Origin: CAYSLU01 sp964431965
GTDB lineage: Bacteria; Verrucomicrobiota; Kiritimatiellia; CAIKKV01; CAYSLU01
Reading direction: 5' to 3'
Assembly: GCA_964431965.1 (NCBI GenBank)
Contig: CAYSLU010000009.1
Location: 15,214-79,213 of the forward strand
DNA: 64,000 nt
This document shows, one piece after another, positions 57,990 through 64,000 of this stretch (its first letter is position 1; the number at the start of each line of letters is the position of its first letter). Under the pieces are notes generated by a model. That model was not told where the DNA came from. It worked only from the letters and a program-made list of their open reading frames with translations, and made no database searches. The position numbers and the translations under genes are program-made.

Positions 57990-60071
57990 GTGCAGAAAGA
58001 AGCCACACTAGTCCTCATCGTCCTGCTTCTGGTGGTCCTCCCGACTTCGATTCTCAGCATTTTTGCGGCCCGCAGCATCCGCTCGTGGGAGGCGGTGCAG
58101 GAGCAGCAGCAGCTGCGCGCGGCGCGCCAGGTGGCGGAATCGATCGGGCGCACGGTGGCCACGGATGTGGTGGAGCGCGCCCACCAGTTCGCGCGTGCGG
58201 TCGCGCGCGGCGCCGAGGACCGCGGGGAATCCCGCTCCGTTCTGGCTATGGCCGCCGGGCTGCGGGGGGCGGCACCCGGATTTGGCGGGGCGATCGTCTC
58301 CGACGCGCAGGGGCTGGCGTATCCGCCGCGGGAGAGCGATCTGGCGATTCGCGCGGCCGCGCGGTCGCGCTGGGTTCTGCTGCAGAAGTCCTACCCGGAG
58401 CTGACCGCCCTCGATGCCGCCCGCGCCTACCGGGCGCGCGACAGTCACCTGGAGAACGCCCTGCGCGAGTACCGGAAGGTGCTGGAGCTGGACGAGGCAC
58501 CTCCGGAGTTCGCGTGCGAAGCGGCTCTGGGCGTGGCGGCGTGTGCGCGGCGGATGGGGCGCCTGGAATGGGGGATCGAGCTGGCGAGGGGGATCGCCGA
58601 CGGATCGCGATGGGCGGCCGCGGCGGCCGTCGCCGGCGAGCCCGTTCGCCACGAAGAGCTGCGGGATGAGGAGGGGTACCTCTATCAGCTCGAGGCGCTC
58701 CGCATGCTGGTGGATCTGGGTGCGGGCGGCGGCGCCGAGCGGCAGCTGCTGGAGCGCGTCGTTCACCGGTACGGCGACATCATTTCCGCGCAGCGTACCG
58801 CCCTGCTTGAGCTTCTGGCGGATTGGCCGGCGCCGGCCGGCGACGCGCGAGCCCGCGAGCTGCTGAGCTGGCTGGATGAGCGCCGCAGCGGTGCGGAAAT
58901 GGGCGCGGCGGCACGGGCGGACCTGGAGCGCGGCCTCGCCTCTCTCCCGCCTCCGCCAGCGGGGCCGGCGGGCTCCGTGCGGAGCATCCCGGGTGCGGGC
59001 GGGGTCTACGTGCTGAGCGCCATTCCCGGCGGCTGGGCCGGGTTCCTGGTGTCCGGGGCGGCGGCCGATCGCCTCGCCCGGTCCATCGTTGAGCGGAGCG
59101 GCGCCGCCGCGCGGTTTCGGGTGGCCGTGGGGGATGCGGATGCGGCCCCTGAGGAGCCGCGCCTCGTCGATGAGCTGCTGCCGGCGCCGCTGGACTCCTT
59201 CCGGATCGCGGTCCACCCGGTCGCCGGAGCCGACGGCCCCCGGTCCGGCCACGAGCTTCAGGCGCGACTCTATGCGTGGGGTGTGTTCCTGCTCGGCGTC
59301 GTCGTGGCGGCGGGCAGCTGGCTCGTGCTGCGCCGCGTGTCGGTCGAGATTCGGCAGGCCCGGGCACGCACGGACTTTGTCGCGCTCGTGTCGCACGAGT
59401 TGCGCACGCCGCTGGCGTCGATGAAGATGCTGGCGGAGAGCCTGTACCTCGGGAACATTCGCGATCCGGAGAAGCGGAAGAAGTCGCTCGAGATCGTCAT
59501 CAAGGAAACCGACCGGCTGTGGAGTCTGGTCGAGCGGGTTCTGTTCTTCGTCCGCCTCGACCAGGACGCGGTCGTCTATCACCGTCGCGAGGAGCCGTCG
59601 GCGGACCTCGTGGAGGGTGCGGTCCAGGCGTTCCGCGGCCGGCAGTGGAATGGTCGGGCGACGATCGACCTGGAGATCGCGAGCCCGCTTCCGCCGGTGA
59701 ACGCCGACCGGACGGCGATCGAGCAGGTGCTGCTGAACCTGATGGACAACGCCGTGAAGTACTCGTCCGGGCCCGCCGCGGTGCACGTTCGGGCGGAGCC
59801 GTCGCCGGACAGGCGCTGGATCCGGATATCGGTGCGCGACGAAGGGGTGGGGATGGAGCGCCGGGAGCTGAAGCGGATTTTTCGGAAGTTCTACCGCGTG
59901 GGCGGCTCCCGCGCGGCGGTCACGCCCGGGGTGGGCTTGGGGCTGGCGCTGTGCCGGCACGTCGTCCGCGCGCACGGCGGGCGGATCGAGGTGGAGAGCG
60001 AAGCGGGCGTCGGGAGCACGTTCACCGTGTGCCTGAAGGCCCTGCCGGGCGGGAGCGCCTGGCCCGTTTAG
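57990..60071 (+). CDS. Sensor histidine kinase with large TPR-like sensor region
   Basis: Membrane histidine kinase of 693 residues. A first membrane segment is at about 7-27 and a second at about 428-449, so 400 residues lie outside. That region includes ENALREYRKVLELDEAPPEF and CARRMGRLEWGIELARGI, which look like TPR helices. The cytoplasmic part has the H-box FVALVSHELRTPLASMKM (His469), the N-box NLMDNAVKYSS (Asn587), and DEGVGM plus GLGLALCRHVVRAHGG of the ATPase domain. The response regulator follows 35 bases downstream. The stimulus is unknown. Confidence 0.9.
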   Translation: MQKEATLVLIVLLLVVLPTSILSIFAARSIRSWEAVQEQQQLRAARQVAESIGRTVATDVVERAHQFARAVARGAEDRGESRSVLAMAAGLRGAAPGFGGAIVSDAQGLAYPPRESDLAIRAAARSRWVLLQKSYPELTALDAARAYRARDSHLENALREYRKVLELDEAPPEFACEAALGVAACARRMGRLEWGIELARGIADGSRWAAAAAVAGEPVRHEELRDEEGYLYQLEALRMLVDLGAGGGAERQLLERVVHRYGDIISAQRTALLELLADWPAPAGDARARELLSWLDERRSGAEMGAAARADLERGLASLPPPPAGPAGSVRSIPGAGGVYVLSAIPGGWAGFLVSGAAADRLARSIVERSGAAARFRVAVGDADAAPEEPRLVDELLPAPLDSFRIAVHPVAGADGPRSGHELQARLYAWGVFLLGVVVAAGSWLVLRRVSVEIRQARARTDFVALVSHELRTPLASMKMLAESLYLGNIRDPEKRKKSLEIVIKETDRLWSLVERVLFFVRLDQDAVVYHRREEPSADLVEGAVQAFRGRQWNGRATIDLEIASPLPPVNADRTAIEQVLLNLMDNAVKYSSGPAAVHVRAEPSPDRRWIRISVRDEGVGMERRELKRIFRKFYRVGGSRAAVTPGVGLGLALCRHVVRAHGGRIEVESEAGVGSTFTVCLKALPGGSAWPV

Positions 60072-60106
60072 GCGGGGTGGCCGTCCGCCCGGCCGGGGAG
60101 GGATGA

Positions 60107-60820
60107 ATGATGGATAAGCGCAAGACGGTCTTGGTGGTGGAGGACGATGCCGCCCTGATGTTTGGCCTGGAGGAGAACCTCGCGGCCGAGGGCTACGCCG
60201 TGATGAAGGCCGAGGACGGAACCCAGGGCCTCAAGCTGGCGCTCGACCGGCGCATCGACCTGTTGATCCTGGACTTGATGCTTCCCGGGATCAGCGGATT
60301 CGAGGTGTGCCGCGGGGTCCGAGCCAAGCGGCCTGACCTGCCGATCCTCATCCTGACGGCGCGCCAGGAGGAGTTCGACAAGCTGCTGGGATTCGATCTG
60401 GGCGCGGATGACTACGTGACGAAGCCGTTCAGCATCAAGGAGCTCATGGCGCGCGTCCGCGCGATGCTCCGGCGCGAGGAGTCCCGGACGGCCCGCGCCG
60501 TGCCGGGCCGCTACCGCTTCGGATCGTTCACGCTCGACTCGGGCGCGCGGACGCTCGCGCAGCGGGGGAAGGACATCCCGCTGACCCGGACCGAGTTCGA
60601 CCTGCTGCTCTACTTCCTGACGCATCCCGGGCAGGCGCTGTCGCGGGAGGTGCTCCTGCAGGACGTCTGGGGCACGCAGTACTTCGGCACGCAGCGCTCG
60701 CTCGACAGCTTCGTCGCGATGCTGCGCGGCAAGATCGAGAAGGACCTGAAGAAGCCCGAGCACATCCTGACCGTCCACGGGATCGGCTACAAGTTCGCGG
60801 GCGAAGTGGGGAAGGAGTAG
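60107..60820 (+). CDS. OmpR-family response regulator
   Basis: Two-domain transcription regulator of 237 residues, partner of the kinase upstream. The receiver domain has VLVVEDDAALMFGLEENL, the phospho-acceptor Asp56 in LLILDLMLPGISGF, the switch T in LILTARQEEF and Lys in YVTKPFSIKELM. The C-terminal winged helix has PLTRTEFDLLLYFL, SREVLLQDVWG and ILTVHGIGYKF, full signatures of OmpR/PhoB. ATG 60110 is an alternative start. GGGAGGG precedes it. It likely controls this operon or the secretin genes, which is inference. Confidence 0.94.
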   Translation: MMDKRKTVLVVEDDAALMFGLEENLAAEGYAVMKAEDGTQGLKLALDRRIDLLILDLMLPGISGFEVCRGVRAKRPDLPILILTARQEEFDKLLGFDLGADDYVTKPFSIKELMARVRAMLRREESRTARAVPGRYRFGSFTLDSGARTLAQRGKDIPLTRTEFDLLLYFLTHPGQALSREVLLQDVWGTQYFGTQRSLDSFVAMLRGKIEKDLKKPEHILTVHGIGYKFAGEVGKE

Positions 60821-60827
60821 GCGACGC

Positions 60828-62972
60828 GTGAAGGGGGCGGTTCCAGCCGGGATTCGCGCCGCGGCCCTGGCGGCGGCGTGGGCGGCCGCCGCGGCGGCCG
60901 GCCCGGATCCGTTCGGGGCGGCGTACGACATGGAGCGGCGCGGCTCGACGGGGGACCTGGAGTCGGCGCTGTCCGCCTACACCGCGGCGGCGGACGATGC
61001 CGCGGCGGCTCCTGCCGACCGGGCGCGCGCACGCTACCGCGCCGGGGTTTGCCTCCGCGGCCTGGGCCGGACCGATGACGCGCGTGCCGCGTGGCGCCGC
61101 GTGGCCGACCAGTACCCGGGCGAGGCGGAGCTCGCGGAGCTCGCGCGGGTGGCCATCCGACGCGCGGCGTCCGGCGTGGCCCGGGTCGTGATTACCGGAG
61201 CGGTCGTGGATCCGGAGACCAATGCGGTCGCCGACGCGTTCGTCGTGGCGGGCGAGTGGCTGTTCGAGCCGCCCGCCATCGCGGGGTCCAACGGCTCGTT
61301 CTCGGTGCAGCGCAAGATCGCGGGCCGGCTCGAGGACGGGCAGCGCTACGTCCTGGTTTACGCCGAACACCCGCATCGCTCGCTCGCGGGGATGGCGCTG
61401 GGGCTGGTGGACGAGCGCGACGGCGTGTGGACCAACGTGACGATCCGGCCAACGGCGGAGGTCGAGGGGCGGGTGGTGGACCTCACGGGCATGCCGGTGG
61501 AGTCGGCGGCCGTGTCCGTGACGGCCGTGATGCGGACGCCCGACGGCCCGGTCTTTGTGCCGTACGACCACCTGGCCGCGCCGGCCCGGAGCAACCCCGA
61601 CGGGACGTACCGGGTGCCGGGGCTTGTCGTCGGCCTCGCCTACACGCTGCGCGCCGAGAAGGACGGGTATCGCCCGGCTGCGGTGCGGAACCACGTGCTG
61701 GGCGAGTCTCCGCGCCGCGCGGCGGACCTGGTGCTCGAGCCGACCGGCCGCTCCTATGTTTCGGGGCGCGTGACCGGCGGGGACAGCCACCCGATCGCCG
61801 GCCGGGTCGTGGCCCGCTCCATGCCGCCGGACGGGCGCGAGCTGGGATGGGCGCAGACGGAGCCCGACGGCTCGTACCGGATCTCGTTTCTGCCGGAGAC
61901 GCAGCTTGTCGTGCAGGCGCAGTCCGACCAGGGACACGCGCCGCGCGCGATCGCGGGCATTCCGGCCGGTCGCTCGGACGTTCATTTCGTCCTGAGCCGC
62001 GGCAGCCCCGTCGAGCGGGAGGCCGCGGAGGGGAGTCCCGCGCCGGAGCTGCGCGGGACGGCGGTGAACGCGCCGGCGCCGGCGCTCGCGAACCTGCGGG
62101 GGCAGGTGGTGCTCGTGTATTTCTGGGATCGATCCCGCCAGTCTGCGCCGCTGCGCGAGCTCCAGGCCATCCACGCGATGTACCGGCCGGCGGGGCTGCA
62201 GATCGTGTGCGTGCACGATCACTCCGGGTACGTGCCGGATCTCGTGCCGCTTGTCGCCGGGGAGCGAGTCGACTTCCCGGTGGTGATCGACGACTACGCG
62301 CCGTCCGGGGTGGACGGTGGGAGCAGCTGGACGATGGCGCTGTATGGCGCACACGCGGGCGATGCCGCCTTGATCGACCGCCAAGGGCGGCTCGACCAGA
62401 TCGGGGAGTTCTCCGTCGCGTCCTTCCGCACGCGCATCCGGCCGCGACTGGTCCGGCTGCTGAGCGAGCGCTTCGTGGAGCAAGCCCGTCCGGGCGGCGC
62501 TCTGGAGGCGCGCGGTCTCGAGGGTCGCGCGGCGCCGGAGTTCGCCGTTTCCCGCTGGGTGCGCGGGGAGCCGCTGAACGGAGGGCCGGTCACGCTCGAG
62601 TCGCTGCGCGGGCGGACGGTGGTGATTCGATTTGGCTCGGCATACATCGAGGATTCGATCCGGAGCGAGTATCCCGACGAGCCCGGGCCGGTTGAGCAGA
62701 TGGTCCGGCTCTTCGGCGCATCGGGCGTGGCCTTCGTGTGGATTCTGCCGGCATCGGACGACGCGGAGGCGCAGCGCCTGGCGCTCCGGTGCGCGCGGGG
62801 CATTCCCATCGCCGTCGACGACGACGGCGCGACGCACCGGGCGTACGGAGCCGGCGGCTATTCGGCGAACGTCGTGGTGGACGAGTCGGGCGTGATTCGC
62901 GGTGCGACCGCATCGGCCAGCGAGCTCTTTCGCATGCTGAAGTCGCTCCTGTCGGGGAGCGCTCGCCCGTGA
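60828..62972 (+). CDS. Secreted carboxypeptidase-regulatory and thioredoxin-fold protein lacking redox Cys
   Basis: Exported protein of 714 residues. An Ala-rich signal peptide (1-24) is followed by a TPR-like stretch (ARARYRAGVCLRGLGRTDDA). Several carboxypeptidase-regulatory-like beta domains follow (VEGRVVDLTGMPVESAAVSV; NPDGTYRVPGLVVGLAYTL; VSGRVTGGDSHPIAGRVVAR). Two TlpA-like thioredoxin folds end the protein: GQVVLVYFWDRSRQSAPLRE at about 432 and RTVVIRFGSAYIEDSIRSEY at about 602. Both lack the C-x-x-C of active thiol oxidoreductases. GTG 60828 follows AAGGAG. A structural or binding role is more likely than redox activity. Confidence 0.8.
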   Translation: MKGAVPAGIRAAALAAAWAAAAAAGPDPFGAAYDMERRGSTGDLESALSAYTAAADDAAAAPADRARARYRAGVCLRGLGRTDDARAAWRRVADQYPGEAELAELARVAIRRAASGVARVVITGAVVDPETNAVADAFVVAGEWLFEPPAIAGSNGSFSVQRKIAGRLEDGQRYVLVYAEHPHRSLAGMALGLVDERDGVWTNVTIRPTAEVEGRVVDLTGMPVESAAVSVTAVMRTPDGPVFVPYDHLAAPARSNPDGTYRVPGLVVGLAYTLRAEKDGYRPAAVRNHVLGESPRRAADLVLEPTGRSYVSGRVTGGDSHPIAGRVVARSMPPDGRELGWAQTEPDGSYRISFLPETQLVVQAQSDQGHAPRAIAGIPAGRSDVHFVLSRGSPVEREAAEGSPAPELRGTAVNAPAPALANLRGQVVLVYFWDRSRQSAPLRELQAIHAMYRPAGLQIVCVHDHSGYVPDLVPLVAGERVDFPVVIDDYAPSGVDGGSSWTMALYGAHAGDAALIDRQGRLDQIGEFSVASFRTRIRPRLVRLLSERFVEQARPGGALEARGLEGRAAPEFAVSRWVRGEPLNGGPVTLESLRGRTVVIRFGSAYIEDSIRSEYPDEPGPVEQMVRLFGASGVAFVWILPASDDAEAQRLALRCARGIPIAVDDDGATHRAYGAGGYSANVVVDESGVIRGATASASELFRMLKSLLSGSARP

Positions 62973-63047
62973 TGCGGCGAGCCGGCCGGCCGGGGCGCCC
63001 ACCGGCCAAGGGGCTATGGCCGCGAGCATGGTGCTTTCCTTAGGCAG

Positions 63048-63146
63048 CGTTTCGCTCGGTCGGGACGGAGCCCGAATCTCCACGACGGCAAAGACGGTAG
63101 TCTTCGACCTATGGAGGGACGACCTCCGTGTCGTCCGCGAGCGAAC
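63048..63146. repeat. Interspersed palindromic repeat (non-coding copy of the 6474 family)
   Basis: CGTTTCGCTCGGTCGGGACG and GAGCCCGAATCTCCA on the left pair with TGGAGGGACGACCTCCGTG and TCGTCCGCGAGCGAAC on the right. It lies in the 310-base gap after the thioredoxin-fold gene. The GGTCGGGACGGAGCCCGA block and the GGAGGGACG/CCTCCGTG block are the same as those inserted in-frame at 6474-6590. No gene is visible in the rest of the gap. Confidence 0.8.
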
Positions 63147-63282
63147 CTGAGCCAAAGGGGAAGACCATGCGGTCGCGCGCGCCGGGTCGGGAATGCTGTT
63201 GACTCGAATAGCGGCGCGTGGAATCCTGAAAGCGCATGGTCGAACGCGGAGTGGTTGGTCGCTTACTCTGGAAGGTGGGCCC

Positions 63283-63912
63283 ATGAAGATAGACGTGCGC
63301 ATCAGTCTCTTGGCGGCAGTGGCAATTCTGGGCATGGTGGGGCTTGGCACGGTCGGGTGCGAGAAGGCGTCGCGGGGAGGTCTCTCGGTCGATCCCGCAC
63401 AGGCGACGCTTTCGCCGTCGAGCAACACGGTGCTGTTTTCCGCGACCATCAGCAGCAATAGCGCGCTCGCCCTGCCGCTCGCCTGGTCGGTCGCCAATCC
63501 GGCCATGGGCAGCATTGCGCGGACCGCCGGGACAACGGCCCTGTATGTCGGAAACGGCACGCCCGGCATGAACATCATCGGCGTGAAGACGGCTGACGGA
63601 AGCGAAGGCTTCGCGCAGATCGACATGGTGCTGCCGGGGGATCCGGCGCAGAGCACGATTACCCTGTCGCCCACCACGCCGACGCTGAGCGGGTCGAACG
63701 GAACCGTGTACTTCACGGTGAGCGTGAGCGGCGGAACGAACTCCGCGGCCCTTCCGCTTAAGTGGTACGTCAGCAACTCCAGCCTCGGAATCGTGTATGA
63801 CGCGGCGGGATACAGCGCCGTCTATGTCCGCGCTCCGGTCAACGGCATCAACACGGTGACGGTGCGGGCCTCCGACGGGGCGCAGGCGATTGCGGTGGTG
63901 ACGCAGCAGTAG
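63283..63912 (+). CDS. Lipoprotein with two Ig-like repeats
   Basis: Exported lipoprotein of 209 residues. A charged start (MKIDVR) and hydrophobic stretch end at VGLGTVGC, a lipobox with Cys26. Two similar modules follow: LSVDPAQATLSPSSNTVLFS and ITLSPTTPTLSGSNGTVYFT, each continuing into a W-containing strand (LAWSVANPAMG; LKWYVSNSSLG) and a closing GVKTADGSEGFA or TVRASDGAQAIA. This fits bacterial Ig-like domains. ATG 63283 has GGAAGG upstream; the longer frame to 63193 is not needed. The gene ends 20 bases before a strong terminator. Function unknown. Confidence 0.8.
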   Translation: MKIDVRISLLAAVAILGMVGLGTVGCEKASRGGLSVDPAQATLSPSSNTVLFSATISSNSALALPLAWSVANPAMGSIARTAGTTALYVGNGTPGMNIIGVKTADGSEGFAQIDMVLPGDPAQSTITLSPTTPTLSGSNGTVYFTVSVSGGTNSAALPLKWYVSNSSLGIVYDAAGYSAVYVRAPVNGINTVTVRASDGAQAIAVVTQQ

Positions 63913-63931
63913 GGCGGAGCAGGCGGAGAGC

Positions 63932-63976
63932 ACGGAAGCGGCGGCGCCCGGCAGCGGGCGCCGCCGCTTCCGTTTT
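63932..63976 (+). terminator. Intrinsic (rho-independent) terminator
   Basis: A perfect inverted repeat: the left stem ACGGAAGCGGCGGCGCCCG (63932-63950) pairs over 19 bases with 63955-63973 around a GCAG loop, and a TTTT run lies at 63973-63976. It follows the lipoprotein stop by about 20 bases and marks the end of the transcript. Confidence 0.9.
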
Positions 63977-64000
63977 GGGGCGCGCGCGGGGCCATGACCG

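Noticed and set aside
60528..63776. 1082-codon open frame on the minus strand, the longest of all
   Set aside because: It covers the regulator, thioredoxin-fold and lipoprotein genes; composition is dominated by Arg, Pro and Ala and crosses gene borders and a repeat, as shadows do in high-GC DNA.

Overview
The window is a single, strongly one-directional block of about 54 protein genes, all on the + strand, in high-GC DNA. Long open frames on the minus strand are GC-driven shadows. Most of it (about 0.3-53 kb) is a very large surface-glycan (exopolysaccharide, O-antigen or protein-glycan) biosynthesis locus. I count about 22 genes with a soluble or membrane-anchored glycosyltransferase domain, 3 polytopic GT-C-like membrane glycosyltransferases, 8 genes with a SAM-methyltransferase domain, 6 SDR sugar-nucleotide epimerase/dehydratases, a cupin sugar isomerase/epimerase, a WecB-type UDP-GlcNAc 2-epimerase, an FkbH-like HAD enzyme, a hexapeptide acyltransferase and a deacetylase-like protein. 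I see no Wzx flippase, Wzy polymerase, initiating polyprenyl-phosphate sugar transferase, O-antigen ligase or exosortase, so the locus probably extends beyond the window. I see no tRNA, rRNA, CRISPR array or transposase. The organism looks like a free-living, high-GC, Gram-negative-type bacterium (secretin, lipoprotein). The dispersed repeat families are of the kind common in PVC-group genomes (Kiritimatiellota, Verrucomicrobiota, Planctomycetota) and other environmental bacteria. That phylum placement is a low-confidence guess.

Layout. (i) 0-10.5 kb: short modules (SDR; methyltransferase; two SDRs; two glycosyltransferases; one glycosyltransferase; a frameshifted GxxExxY gene) separated by blocks of one imperfect-palindrome repeat family. 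(ii) 10.57-17.9 kb: a tightly overlapping run of an SDR, glycosyltransferases, a GtrB/DPM-like transferase and a GT-C membrane protein. (iii) 17.96-34.4 kb: a cassette of SDR, cupin, RmlD-like reductase and wecB, followed by methyltransferases alternating with glycosyltransferases and another GT-C protein. By eye this part is somewhat less GC-rich. (iv) 34.6-39.5 kb: four glycosyltransferases, one carrying an in-frame repeat insertion. (v) 39.5-53 kb: a second repeat block, then a YdcF-like protein, an FkbH-like protein and its partner, further glycosyltransferases, a GT-C protein, an acyltransferase and a deacetylase-like protein. (vi) 53.2-56.6 kb: a secretin module (ExeA-type ATPase, GspC/PilP-like anchor, secretin) behind a candidate promoter. 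(vii) 56.7-64 kb: a secreted coiled-coil/TPR protein, a histidine kinase and response regulator, a carboxypeptidase-regulatory/thioredoxin-fold protein lacking redox cysteines, and an Ig-like lipoprotein that ends at a very strong intrinsic terminator.

How it may work together (inference): the SDRs, WecB and cupin make unusual NDP-sugars. The glycosyltransferases assemble a long heteroglycan decorated by methyl and acyl groups. GT-C proteins act on the outer face of the membrane using lipid-linked sugars. The secretin module and two-component system at the downstream border may serve export of protein or glycan, or envelope sensing.

The most notable non-genic content is repeats. At least five palindromic or interspersed families are present. 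Two have landed in-frame inside glycosyltransferase genes without breaking the reading frame, and one block brackets the frameshifted GxxExxY gene as a direct duplication.
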